From contig CM053033.1 in the NCBI GenBank assembly GCA_028564925.1, positions 79,889,468 through 79,953,467 of the forward strand: DNA of 64,000 nucleotides, read 5' to 3'. The stretch comes from Lithobates sylvaticus. Its lineage: Eukaryota; Chordata; Amphibia; Anura; Ranidae. The notes under the pieces are model-generated. The model was not told the DNA's origin. It did no database searches and was given only the letters and a program-made list of their open reading frames with translations. Below, one piece after another: positions 32,870 to 44,689 of the stretch; positions within the stretch are counted from its first letter, which is position 1, and each line of letters begins with the position of its first letter. Position numbers and translations under genes: made by a program.

Positions 32870-33239
32870 TAAAGCTGATCATTCAGCAGTGACAGAAATA
32901 ATCTTGGGGCAGCGAGGGGCCCAGCCACCTCTTCAGAGGGCCAAGCACCCACAGCTCATCCTGCAAGCAGCTGATAAAAGGAGTCTTGGAAAGACGCAGA
33001 CAATTCCGGCCGGACTCTGCATCTCATACCACTTGAAACACAGGGACAAAATAAAATTGCACTCAAAGCTGCAAACCTTTTAATAATGTCTGTGAAAGGG
33101 TCCAGGAGGATTGTGGATTTCCTAGCAGTTATTTAACCGGATTTTACAGGGGAACTAAGTGAGGCAAACAAGCAAAAGGATATATGAACCCTCACCTTGT
33201 AAAACAACCCACTCAGTGCAAAATCGAAATGCAAGGCAA

Positions 33240-33275
<36 letters not shown>

Positions 33276-34350
33276 ATTATATTATAATATATATTCTTTC
33301 CCTTTTATTTTTTTTTAATTTTTTTATGTGATCGTATGCTCTCTGTCCTCAGCTGCATAAGAGGCTTAGATAGGGAGGTGGGGGTGGAGACTGCAGTCTG
33401 ACCATTGGAGGACAGGCAGGCTGTTCTCCCAGCACATTCAGAAAATTGACTATGCTGTGATTGATTAGTGTCCATTTTAATGCTTGGTGTGGTCAGTTTT
33501 AATAGGAAAGCAGAGGGATTGGAAGGATTGCCAGATATTTTGCACAAAGGGTGGGTGTTGAGTCTGGATAAAAAAAATCACCAGCCGCCACTACTAAAGA
33601 CTGGCTCCATCCACATGACCCCAGAAATAATGCTCTTCTGCATTTTTATGTCTCTGATCACCCCTTTCCCTCCAAAGCTTCACCTATGTCCCTTTTCATC
33701 CACCCTCCTCACCCTGCTGGGTTGGTCCAGAAGGTGAGTTGAAGGGGAGATAAATCCACCTAGTTGTGCTATTTCTGAAGCTCCGCAGATGGCTGTGAAG
33801 TTTGACTCAGATTGGGCAGAATGCCACACCATAACTGTTCGAAAAACAAGGACATAAAATATTAACAACGCAGCACAATAGGATTTTAATTTAGCTGGCG
33901 GAATGAATCGGTCTATTGCAGGGTGCCAAATGCCCAGATCGCTTTCATTGTGCGTGGATACTATTCCCAGCCCTACAATGCGTGTATATATTTATGTAGC
34001 AGCAGAGTATAATATAGCACCATCATATAGGCTGCAACAATGAGCACCCATTCACTGCCAACTGGGAGATGCACCAGGCTGCCACCGGAGGGTACTAAGC
34101 ACCTGCACTACTCTGGGGAACGTGGAGACCAAACTGATTCACTAAAACTAGAAAACTTAATGCCAAGCGAAGGTCACCTATTCACACCAAGTCTATCTCT
34201 TTAAATCTCTCAATATCCTCCTCCCCTCCTCCTTCTCTTTTTTTTTTTTTTTTTTCTCCCTTTCTTTCATTCTTTTTAAACTCTGAACATCTTCCATTCA
34301 CTGACTTTCAAAAAAAAAAAATTGGAAGTGTTTGAACTGGTTACTAAAAC
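32870..34350. other. No gene recognised
   Basis: It contains a (GT)15 run at 33243-33272. The stretch 33340-33440 shares phrases with 3660-3800 (AGCTGCATAAGAG, CCATTGGAGGA-like). No supported coding sequence. Confidence 0.4.
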
Positions 34351-34369
34351 TGATATGCTGCACAATTCT

Positions 34370-35115
34370 GAACCATTCACATCAGTCTTTGCACCAGAGG
34401 AGCTCACATTCAAATGCCTAGTCCCTACCGTAGTCGCACACAATTATGATTATACAGATACCTCTGACATATTCCATAGTGCTGTACCAAGAACACTGAA
34501 CCAATGACATCAGTCTACACACTCTAATATTTCCACCACAGTCATTTTAACACCAGAACTTGTGTTCTAATGCCCCACATTGATAATAATAATATTTTTT
34601 CTTCAGCTTTGACCTACAGTTTTTTTTTTATTTATTTTTTTTTATTTATTTTATTTATTTATTTTTTTAACTTTTACTACTTTGTTTAGCTCTCACAGTG
34701 AACAAATTGGTCTCCACACCAGAGGAGCTTACATTCTAATGTCCTTTTTTATATATAATTATTATTATTTAGCTCTGACATAGCTAAATATTTATTTTTA
34801 TTTAGCTCACACAGTGAACAAATTGGTCTGTACACCAGAAGAGCCTACGTTCTAATGTAGTAGTATTATTATTTTATTTTGCTTTGTTTAGCCCACAGTG
34901 CTCTACAGTGAACACTGAGCATCGATCTCTGCACGGGGCTTACACGCTAATGTCCCCAGTAATTTATTATTATTGTTATTATTATTATTATTATTAGATC
35001 CTTATTTTTCATTATTCATTTATTTTCATTCATTTATAATGTTTTGACATACGATGCTCTACAGAAAACACTGAACAAATTGGTCTTCATACCAGAAGTG
35101 CTTATCTAATTTCAT
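34370..35115. repeat. Array of diverged 115-160-bp units
   Basis: Six or so units share ACAGTGAACAAATTGGTCT or ACTGAAC, ACCAGAGGAGCTTACATTCT and AATGTCC, separated by ATT-rich linkers. The unit resembles 18601-18720. Units are diverged, so the array is old or was built from independent pieces. Confidence 0.6.
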
Positions 35116-36120
35116 ATTATTATTATTATACCCGCTATATTTTGCAAAGGAAAGCAGCTGTGCTGTCCATAGCAAGCAATCATTTTACAGTTCTCTTTTG
35201 TCTGGGGATAAGATAGATGATGCTAGTTGCTATGGGCAATATACATGATTTTTATCTTTTTTTTTTTTTTTTTATGCTTAAAACATATTTTTTTTATTTC
35301 TTTCTTGTTGTTTCTTTACTACTCCCTTGTAGCTGCAGAAATGTGACCATTTACATCCCATCAACTGCTCATCAGCGCATTTCTACATTTCATATCTGCG
35401 AAATACATCACCATTCTTTTTGTCATTTTTGTTTAATTTCACTCCGTGACAAATGGCATTTAATGCCAGGATGCTTGTGTTAATGTCTTCATTGGCATTC
35501 AGTTAAAATATGGTACATCGCTAAATAATTGAACTGGCGAGACAAGTCGGAATTGTGAGGTTATTCTGCAGTGTAATTAATAGTCTTACGGTTAAATATG
35601 AAATCTTTTCCCAACCATCAATAATTTAGACACGCTGAGAGAATCTGTTGCTGAATTTTAGTGCTATGCTGGTTAAAAAAAAAATGATTTGACTGTAGTT
35701 GGACTACAAGTCCAAGCATGTATCTTTTTTCCAGGCAAACAGATATATTCTGTAGATTATTTTATTACAGACCTCTCTATAGCGTTGCAGAGCGTTATTC
35801 TTTCCAGTGTACCCCTGACAAACGCATATTGGTATATTCTGCAGATTATCTCATTCTGACCACTGGAGTTGTATAGTTTTTTTTTTTTTTGTCATTTTGG
35901 GGGTCTTTATTTTAAAGTGTCTTTTTTTTTTTCCTTCCTGCATGTCTTCCCTTTAAAAAAAGTGTATGGCTAAAATGGAAAACTTTTCTGTTTTCACAAT
36001 ACTTGTGTTTCATAGCACTGTTGTATACATATGTACAGCAGAAGCACACTGCCTTTAATGTCAATAACCGGCTGTACGTACCTAGACTGCCTGGGCAAAG
36101 GAAATACACCGGCAGTTATA
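35115..36120. other. No feature recognised
   Basis: AT-rich sequence with several T-runs. No motif-bearing frame. Confidence 0.4.
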
Positions 36121-36124
36121 CTGT

Positions 36125-36520
36125 AAAAACGGAAAGAAGAGAAAAGCACCTAAGCGTAGCGTTTTTATTAAAACATTTGTGAACTAAAAATAAATATGCA
36201 CTCACATTTACAAGATATTAAAAAGTGTATTGATAAGTCTCCAGCAGGTGGCAATCCTCCAGGCAGTCAATGCTGAGCAAGCCCCTCTGGGTAGATGTGC
36301 TGACGCTGTAAGGTGCTTTGAACTAAGAAGTGAACCAGGAAGATCCAACAGAAGCCGTAGACTGTATATCGCATGAATGAGAACCACTGTGGACAGTAAG
36401 GAAGTGTTGCATGCCCACAAGATGGCTGTGATGTCACGTGGCATAAACGGGCATGGTTATATGTTTCGAGTCGTATACCCTTTGAGTTTGACCTAACAGT
36501 GGGAGAGGCTTAAAGAGGAA
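36125..36520 (-). mobile_element. Penelope-like terminal fragment (tentative)
   Basis: The layout (AAAGCACCTAAGCGTAGCG, a TTTTTATTAAAAC stretch, then ATGTTTCGAGTCG near 36461) resembles the termini at 38.1-38.6 and 56.4-56.6 kb. The GAAAC part is visible on the minus strand, but the CUGAUGA part is not convincing. Confidence 0.35.
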
Positions 36521-36739
36521 TGATTAAACAAAACTTGAGCCTAGTCACATTGTTCACTGCACACCATTGCTACAGTCCCTGTACCTACAAAATACTGCTA
36601 ATTACTGGGCCCCAAGTGACATTCTCACAGACACGCATAAACCTCTGGACAAAGAATCATTTAAAAATAATTTTCAATTAAAAATGCTTTTCTGCACACA
36701 AAAATACATGCTTGCCATCTGCTCTATAGCAGGTTTACT

Positions 36740-37592
36740 GCTAGAGGCTGTGTGGCAGCCGGCACTTCCAGGTAGGGGGCAGCATGCCACCAGCGGTTTA
36801 CTTCTGCTGTGATTGCTTACAGCGGAAGCCGATCAGCGGATGCCAGGTACTCGCCATTTGTCAGGCAGAGAGTAAACAAGGCATATCTCAGTTGTGACGG
36901 GGGGGAGGGTGGAGTTTGTGTACATTTCATAATTTCCCCTAGTAAGAGCACCTCACACAGTTCACATAAACACTGGTTAGGCACACAGTTAACCCTTTGA
37001 TCGCCCCTGATGTTAACCCCATCCCAGCCAGTGTCATTATTACAGTGACAGTGCATATTATTAGCACTGATCACTGTATTAGTATCACTAGTTCTGAAAG
37101 TGTCAGAATGTCCGCCACGATATCGCTGATCACCGCCATTACTAGTAAAATAAAGAAAAATAGTAGATGCTATAACTTTTGTGCAAACCAATAGACGCTT
37201 ATTGGGATTTTTTTTAACCAAAAATATGTAGCAGAATACATATTAAATCTAAAATGTCTTTAAAAAATTTGGTTCTTTCATCCTTCTTTTTTTTTATTAT
37301 TATTGGATGTTTTATATTGGAAAGTTAAAAAAATATAGCTTTTTTCTTTAAAATTGTTGGTCGTCTTCTTCTTCTTTTTTTTTTTTTTTTGTTGTTGTTT
37401 ATATTTCAAAAGATAAATAACGCAGAGGTGATCAAATACCACCAAAAGGAAGCTCTATTTGTGGGGAAAATGTTTTATTTGGGTACAGCGTTGCATGACT
37501 GCGCAATTATCAGTTAAAGTAACTCAGTGCCGTATCACAAAAAATGGCCTGGTCATGAAGGGGAGCAAGTCTTCCAAGGTTTAAGTGGTTAA
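36740..37592. mobile_element. TTAA-type element, right end AAGTGGTTAA
   Basis: It contains the 500-838 type segment (GCCAGTGTCATTATTACAG, ATCACCGCCATTACTAGTAA), then the 4915-5146 type segment, and ends AAGTGGTTAA at 37583-37592. It is the most complete right part of this family in the window. Confidence 0.6.
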
Positions 37593-38059
37593 AAGAAGAA
37601 CTTGCTATGGGAGCATTAAGAAAGGAGGGGGAGGAGCTGAGAACACCGGGTGGGGACTCCAGAAGAGTAGGTTCGGGGCTGCTCTGGGCAAAACCATTGC
37701 ACTAAGCAGGTAAACATACTATCTTTATTGTTACAAATAATAAATAAAATGAAACTTTTCAATCCGTTTTTAATTCTTAGTAGTATAGTCCCAGCCTGTG
37801 CTCCTTTTCGCTAGTAAATTTGGGCCTAAGGATAAATGTCCTATCTCTCAATTCTCAATGACAGCTGGATAGAAATTGTACAGTTTTGCATTGGTGATAA
37901 CCAGAATGGCCACAGCAAACTACTCACAAATTTATATCTGCTAATAAAAGTAGGCCCACCATTTGATGGAAAAAGCATGTGTCGCTGCTAAAGGGGGAAA
38001 GAAAAACCTTTTTTTTTTTTTTTTTTTTCTTTCGCAGGTGCTTTTATGTAGGCCAAGCT

Positions 38060-38620
38060 AATTGTAAAAATAGATAGGGGAAAAACCGCGCTAATCAATG
38101 GGTATCATATGGTGAGAACATCAGAAAGTGGATCCTTCTGGTCAGCTCCAAGGAAACCAACTGAAAACATATGTTTGACTGATGTCACTGTACAGCATAG
38201 GTACTCTTACCGGAAACGTTGGATGTGTGTACCGTACGGTATCCACATCAGACAAGCTTGTGGGTGAAGACACTGCAGGCTGGAACTCCAACGATTTCGG
38301 GAACTGGGTGCTGGGTCGATCGGCAACGATGGATATGCTCGACGTGCGATCATCAAATGGCCATAGGAATGATGGTAAAAGCCAGGGAAATGAAATGAAA
38401 AAAAATGGAGACCACTCCAATGGTGCAGGTCAAATGGGCATGAGTTTATTCACATATGCATGTGAAATTAAAAACAGATAAAATCTCGAGATAATATACA
38501 ATAAAAAAGATTCGGCAATATGGGGGGCATAAGATAGCTGGCCCGACGCGTTTCGACTAAAGTCTTCCACAGGGAGACTATCGCGTTTCGATATGCCCCT
38601 GTGGAAGACTTTATTTGCAA
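38060..38620 (-). mobile_element. Penelope-like terminal fragment with hammerhead cores
   Basis: It begins with GATAGGGGAAAAACCGCGCT, has a GAGTTTATTCAC stretch and ends in two hammerhead-related blocks at 38541-38615. The arrangement matches the terminus of the element at 55.3-60.0 kb. No coding part is present. Confidence 0.5.
38541..38577 (-). ncRNA. Hammerhead-like core, best preserved
   Basis: Minus strand: CTGTGGA (one or two changes from CUGAUGA), a neat stem-loop GAC-TTTA-GTC, then GAAACGCGTC and GGGC. GAAACGCGTC with a two-base loop is the minimal stem III described for Penelope-type hammerheads, with cleavage expected after GTC. Confidence 0.55.
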
Positions 38621-38959
38621 GCTAATTGTAAAGGCAAAAACAATTTCACACCCAAATATGCCGGTGTACCCTGAGCTTGTGCGTGAAAATTCTACTTTCT
38701 GTTACACAATGCACAGCTCTAAAGCATCCCCCAAGCATGCTATTTAAAGGATTAAAGTGATTTCCATTGTTTTCCTCAAAGCCGCGTGGAAATATACTGT
38801 ATGGTATTTTTATCTTTATTTCTTAATTCATTTTTTTGTGTTTGGTACATGCCCCCCATGGCCCAGCTTCCCATGCTTTTTCTTACAGTAGTTTGCCTTT
38901 TAGCCCCAATCTTGAAATTTACCAACTAGCTTCACACCTCATAGCCTTCGTTGGGATTC

Positions 38960-39165
38960 ACCCTAAAGAAAAAGTACAGCCAAAGCTTGTTTTGCACTCC
39001 TGTGATCCGTTTTCAGCAGACAGCGGACTGAAGCCCGCTGACATCACAGAGCCGATCCACCCCGCTCAGCCTCTCAGCGAGTCAGAGTGCCTGAGCCAGC
39101 CGCTTCCTGCCCCCTCCACAGCCCAGCACTCCAGTGAGTGTCCTAGCATACACCTAGGTAAGTAT
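38960..39165. repeat. Possible ranid-type repeat segment
   Basis: GAAAAAGTACAGCCAAAGC and the GC-rich middle look like an interspersed repeat rather than an exon. The 146-codon frame covering it runs into simple sequence and has no familiar motif. Confidence 0.35.
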
Positions 39166-39179
39166 GATTTAAAAAAAAA

Positions 39180-39965
39180 AAAATGTACATCTCTCTTTTT
39201 TAAGTTTTTAGGTTCATCAATATTTGCTGAACCCTTAATGAATCAAACCAGGGCAGATTCGCCAGTCGCCAAATAAGATGCACATAAATATATTCTGCAG
39301 ATTATTCTTTTACTGACCTCTCGTAATTTACAGATCATTACTCTGTCTCCTCTATCTCCTGACAAATACATATGAATACATTGTGCACATGCTGATATTT
39401 TTGGTTTTGAAGTGCTGAATGTGATAGTTTTTAGTATTTGGTTTGTGTAACTTTTAGTGCTGACCTTAATTTTGTTCACAAAATATATAATGACAAATGA
39501 AAATGGACTATCAAGATTGGGAAGGTGAATTCTACTGACTGCAGATTTATGACCTCCCACAAAATGAAGCATGCAGGGAATGATTTTACTGTAAATCCAT
39601 AAGGGTACCAAACAAAACAAAGCATGTGGGGTTATAACTATCACTACTCTATATGGTTGGTGTGTTGCATACAGGAGACCTATTTGCATTTTATTAACTA
39701 GAGTTGGTGCATAAGTATTGACAATTACAGCGGATTTAGTGACCTTTCAAGGCGTAAGTGCGATAGACAAATTAGGTGTTGGAGCCCTGGGCTTTCGATT
39801 GTAGAAGCTTGTAAAGTGGAACTACACTGCATCTGATCACCACAAACCAAAAACACTATTTTAATTCATGTTTTTTTTTTTTTTTTAACAAGAAAATTTT
39901 AATTCATGTTTAATATTCAAATCAAACTCCCCCATCCATCCATCCATGTATCCATGCTTTATTTC
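39180..39965. other. No feature recognised
   Basis: The minus-strand frame at 39243-39689 (148 codons) has no recognisable domain, no splice context and low-information composition. Left uncalled. Confidence 0.35.
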
Positions 39966-39974
39966 TTCAGAAAA

Positions 39975-40235
39975 CACTTTGAACCCCCCCCCCCCCCCCC
40001 CTCAGCAATTCTGGGTGTGGCCATCTTGAGTAAGGACAGAAAACTTGGAGAGATCTTGCGAAAAAGAGGGCCCATCTGGCCTGGTGGGGTCTTAATCGTT
40101 TTGCTGCTCTCAAATATTCTAGATTCTTGTGATCATTGAACACAAGAATAGGATGTGCAGCTCCTTCAAGCAGATAACGCCATTCCTCCAGGGCTGATTT
40201 AATGGCAATTAACTCCCGATCACCAACATCATAGT
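39975..40235 (-). pseudogene. Gypsy RNase H fragment
   Basis: The minus strand reads [20 protein letters not shown], a stretch through NDHKNLEYL, then [15 protein letters not shown], the standard Ty3/gypsy RNase H block with the DHKNL motif. It ends at a C-tract. Fossil, part of the element at 39975-50380. Confidence 0.92.
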
Positions 40236-40345
40236 CTTTCCTGACAGACTCCATGGCAGCAACGTGTGGGTTAGCCCCGCCTCCATAACTACCCTATAGG
40301 ACACCTCTCCCATAAATCTTTGCTGTAGGCTGCTATCCATGTTCC
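40236..40345. repeat. DIRS left inverted terminal repeat
   Basis: GTGTGGGTTAGCCCCGCCTC and the following 80 bases are the inverse of 45869-45980, with only a few differences. Confidence 0.92.
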
Positions 40346-41019
40346 TTTTTTGTCATCCTACGTAGGACCATGTTGTGGTTCTCTACCTGAAGATGACTCT
40401 CCTGCGATCAGGATCGGCCCGAGCGCCAGTTTAATTTCCTCCGATAGGCCCTGACTGTTAAGCAGGGTATGGAGTGGTTTTGCAGAGTAGCGATGAAGAT
40501 TTGAATATTTGATCGTCGGAGTGCGCACGGCCTGTTTGCCTATCGTTATCAGGCAGCCATTATCTGCTAGAGAGTCCGATGTGTGTCTGTTCCCTCGGCC
40601 CAGGTGATCTTAGGTGGAGTGGTAAGATCGTATCTATTTACATGGCAGCAGTGTCAGTAGTTGTATGTACCTTGCTTTCTTGTCTTTTCCTCTGCTGGTG
40701 TTCCTGGGCATGGCGCTGGCTCTTCCTGCGTTCCAGCTGCCGCCCTCTCTCTTCCGGGTATTGGCAGGCGCGGACCCGAAACGAAACCGAGGCTTGGTTC
40801 GCGCATGCGCCTCGCGTCTGACGTGGTGGTGACGTCACTCGGCGGCACCTTTAAATCCTGGTGTGAGCCTACAGAGACCTGGGAATGATCGTGGGCTCTG
40901 CGGCGAATTCCCTGGGCTTCTGGTGTGGCATTCCAGATAAGCACTGGCTCTATGGGGTGAGGGTAGGTTCTCTGCCTGGCAGCTGACTTCTATTTATCCC
41001 TGCAGTTTCCTGCTGATAC

Positions 41020-42000
41020 CATGGATCCCTCACTGCCTCCTGGTGGCCAGCTCTCTTGTAACGGGTATGTTTGTAGTTTTATACCTTTCTGCCTGTTCAA
41101 GGGGGGGAGAGAGTAGGGTGTTGGGGCACCAGCTGATTCCTGTCTTCTCTTTTCTGCTTTCTTTCTCACAGCCCTTCTAGGTCTGATCCACAATGTAGTT
41201 CTTGTAAAGGGAGTGGGTCTTCAAAGCCACACCACCGGTAATCTTCCTCCAGGTCCAGCCATCATAGATCTCCTTCCAGATCCAAACAGCATAGTAGAGA
41301 TCTTCCGCAGCCCCTCTCATCTCGCTCTAGCAGGAGGTCAGAAAAATCATGCTGGATGTGTAGGGCTCCTGTTCCGGCTGACAAATCTCTCTGTGATCAC
41401 TGCTTTTCTAAAGCTGCAGATGAGAGGGATGGTGCAGACCAGCGCCTTAAATCGATGGTAAGGCGGGTTGTGAGAGAATCTCTACAAGAGGGAGGCTCAT
41501 CAGCCTCGCGATTCCCCACCAGAGCCATTACGCCCTACATTAGGAGAAGATCTGGCCCGAGAGACATGGGATTCCTCCCAGCCAAGTAGTCTTTCTGCTC
41601 CTCTCTCAGACAGCGAATCAGATATAGAAGATTCAAGTTTGGGCTTTGAATATGCTTTTGTTCCCTCTTTGGTGAAAGCTGTGAGCGAGGCTCTGAGTTG
41701 GGAAGACCCTGTTACTTCTCCTCCAAAGCAGAGAATATTTTTCAAACAGCTTAATAAGGAGCGTCAATATTTTCCCTTTCTCTCTCTGAACTGGGTGGCA
41801 TCATCTCTGATGAGTGGAACAAGATGGATAAGAAAAGTTCCATGCAATCAAAAGTTTTGAAGTTGTATCCTTTTAAGGAAGAGGATGTTAAACACCTTGA
41901 ATCAGCTCCGTTGGTGGACGCAGCACTTAGATCTGAGATTAGTGAGATATGTAACTCTTCCCTTGGAATATACGATTTCTTTTAAAGATCCCTTGGAGAG
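41020..42000 (+). pseudogene. DIRS gag-like region
   Basis: Serine/arginine-rich frames followed by a zinc-finger-like CWMCRAPVPADKSLCDHCF segment near 41352-41410, as found in the first reading frame of vertebrate DIRS elements. Interrupted; fossil. Confidence 0.6.
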
Positions 42001-42035
42001 ACGGATCGACTCTGATCTGAAAAGGATTTACCTGA

Positions 42036-42318
42036 CAACAGGAATGGCTTAGCAGGAGAATTGGGACTTTTATAGGTGCAAAATAAATTATCAAAATATC
42101 AAATATAATATATAAAAAAATATTTTATTTTGAGAAGCAAAATAAGAATTCATAAAAAAAAAGGGGTATTGATATTTTGATATTTGATATTTTATATTTT
42201 GATCATTTATTTTGCACCTATAAAGTCCCAATTCTCCTGCTATTGCATTCCGGGATGTGGTGCTAAGAACCAATGGGTATGTTCGTGTTCATAAAAATTA
42301 TGTCAACAGGAATGGCTT
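42036..42318. mobile_element. Palindromic insert in the DIRS element, 15-bp direct repeats
   Basis: CAACAGGAATGGCTT occurs at 42036-42050 and 42304-42318, as a target duplication would. Between them are near-perfect 38-bp inverted arms (42051-42089 and 42205-42241, containing AGCAGGAGAATTGGG and TAGGTGCAAAATAAAT), an AT-rich centre, and a 60-bp unmatched tail. The element is not recognised. The long duplication suggests target-primed retrotransposition rather than a cut-and-paste event (inference). Confidence 0.7.
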
Positions 42319-43084
42319 GCAAACCAGTACTTGCAGTATCCAAAGCAAAAGAAATCTGATCTGACAGTGCTGATGGGACACTAAGAGGTATCTCCAGTGA
42401 AGTGGCAAAGAGTTCACCTATCCAGGAGATCAGGCTGGCATCCGCCTTTCTTGGGGAGGCTTCTTTTGATGTTATTCGCCTGATGTCCCGAGTTGTGTTA
42501 GCAGCTGTTTCAGCACATCGTGCTTTATGGCTCCATCCATGGTTGGCAGGTCCGGCTTCCAAACAAGCTTGGTGCCAAATTCCCTTTGAGGGAAGTTCTC
42601 TTTTTGGCAATAAGCTTGATAGTGCCATAACCCAGGCCACGGGTGGTAAATCAGGTTTCCTCCCTCAGGATCGGCGTTTACAGAACCAGAAGCGCTCCTT
42701 TCCAAAGACAAAGTTCTGATAGCGCCAGGGAAGCGTGCAGCTACAGGCCTGGTCGGGAGTTTTCAAGGTCTTGTAAATCCCAGGCAGTCATTGAAAAAAC
42801 CCACAAAAGGTGGTTCCTCTGGCAACCAGGATTCCACTAAGTCCTTTTGAGATTGGGCACGCTCAGGCATGCCAGGTGGGGGCTCATCTTCTTCACTTCC
42901 GGCATGTCTGGGTGGCCTCAATCCAGGATTTCTGGAACGTCGAAACGGTCTCTTCCAGTCACACCTGGGTCTTCAACAGTACCCCGAGATTGATTCATCC
43001 CCACGACGACTGTTTATTGGATCAAGGCGCAGCCATCCCTGTTCCAGAAGGTGATGAGCGAGGCAGCGGCATGTATTCTCCTCT

Positions 43085-44570
43085 GTTAATGATTCAGAAA
43101 TAAAATGGCACATGGAGACCAGTCATAGACTTGACCCATCTCAATTTCTTTATCGGAAAAGAAAAGTTCAAAATGGAATCTTTACTTGCAATCCAACAGT
43201 CAGTGTATCCGGGAGATTGGTTGGTATCAGTCGATCTGAAAGACGCCTACTTTCATGTTCCAGTGGCAGCGGACTTTCAGCAATTCCTCCGCTTTGCATG
43301 AGGCAAACAGCACCTTCAATTAACATATCTCCCTTTCGATCTAACAACGTCAACTCCAGTCTTTTCCAAGGTTCTACTTTCTGTTATTGCTCTTCTTCGA
43401 GTCAAAGGGGTTTGTCTCCACCACTATCTGGACGACCTTTTTTCTCCTAGCTCAAGACGACAAAGATCACATTTTAGAGCACAGAAGCCTAGTCATATCC
43501 ACCCTTCAAGAATTTGGGTGGCTCCTGAATCTGGAGAAGAGCCATCTAGAGCCAACACAATCACTTGTGTTTCTAGGGGCTCACTTCAATACGGTGGAAG
43601 GCACGATCTCCCTTCCAGAAGAGAAGATTGGAGTAATTTTGAGACAGAATCCGCTCAACCCTCGCTGCTTCTCATCTCTCCGCTCTCCAATTTTTGAAAG
43701 TGATCGGCACGATGACAGCCACTATTCCCATGGTGAAGTGGGCACAATGGCACACATGGCCCTTCCAAAAAGGTTTCCTACATCAATGGAATTCTTCCAG
43801 CAAAAAACAGCGCATATTCCTTACTCCAACTATGAAATATCTCTACTTTGGTGGCTTCAAGGAAAAAATCTGCACAATTGCAATTCAATCGTCCCCGTTG
43901 CATGGGTCACCATAACCTCAGATGCCAGCAATCGGGGCTGGGGCGATCATTGCCTGACGGAAGTGGCTCAGGGCAGATGAAATTCCCCCTTCTCTGGGGA
44001 TTGTCTCCAACATACTGGAACTGAGGGCACTGTCATTTTGCCACCTAATAATTTGTCAGTAATGCTCAGGTTGGACAATACAACAGCGGTCGCCTATGTA
44101 AAGAAGCAGGGCGGGACTCACAGCTGGTCCCTGCTTCAGGAGGTGGAGCCAATAATGAGCTGGGCTCAGAAGAACTTGTCCAACATCTCTGCGGTATGCA
44201 TTCCGGGGATTCAGAATGTACAGGCGGAATTCCTCTCTCGTGTTCAAATGAACAACGAGTGGTCTCTCCACATAGAGGTGTTCAAATGGCTCCTGGGAGT
44301 GTCTCCAGAGGTAGACCTGTTTGCTTCCCCATGCAACTACTAGATGACCAAATATTATTTGAGGTTCCGAGACCCTCAGGCGTTTGGGATAGATGCTCTC
44401 ACGAACCAGTGGAGGTTTCAGAAAGCCTATGCCTTCCCTCCGGTACCCGTAATGCTTCAATTTCTCTGGAGGCTCAGAACAGAGAAGGTGGAGATCATAG
44501 TGGTTCCTTTCTGGCCCAACAGGCCTTGGTTCCCTCTGTTAACACTCCCTCAGTTATCGAGACCCAGTTC
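43085..44570 (+). pseudogene. DIRS reverse transcriptase, RNase H and linked domain
   Basis: Diagnostic phrases include VDLKDAYFHVPV and HHYLDDLF (polymerase), LVFLGAHFNTVEGTISLPEE, LRLDNTTAVAYVKKQGGT and VQAEFLSRVQ (RNase H), then VSPEVDLFASPCN and YAFPPVPVMLQFL, which is the DIRS-specific region downstream of RNase H. Interrupted in several places; fossil. Confidence 0.88.
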
Positions 44571-44689
44571 CCCTACCTCTCAGGCCGAATCTACTATCTC
44601 AAGGCACAACTCTACACCCTTGTCCATCCTACCTTCACCTTACGGTTTGTTTTTTTTAGAGGGGAAGGCTCGAAGCCCTAGGGTGCCTG

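Noticed and set aside
36440-36490. Sixth hammerhead-like core
   Set aside because: GAAAC is present on the minus strand (36461-36470), but the CUGAUGA part is not recognisable, so it was not listed as a ribozyme.
38836-39276. 146-codon frame on the + strand
   Set aside because: It spans a likely interspersed repeat and a poly(A) run. No motif.
39243-39689. 148-codon frame on the minus strand
   Set aside because: No domain, no splice sites of quality and AT-rich composition. Could not be supported.
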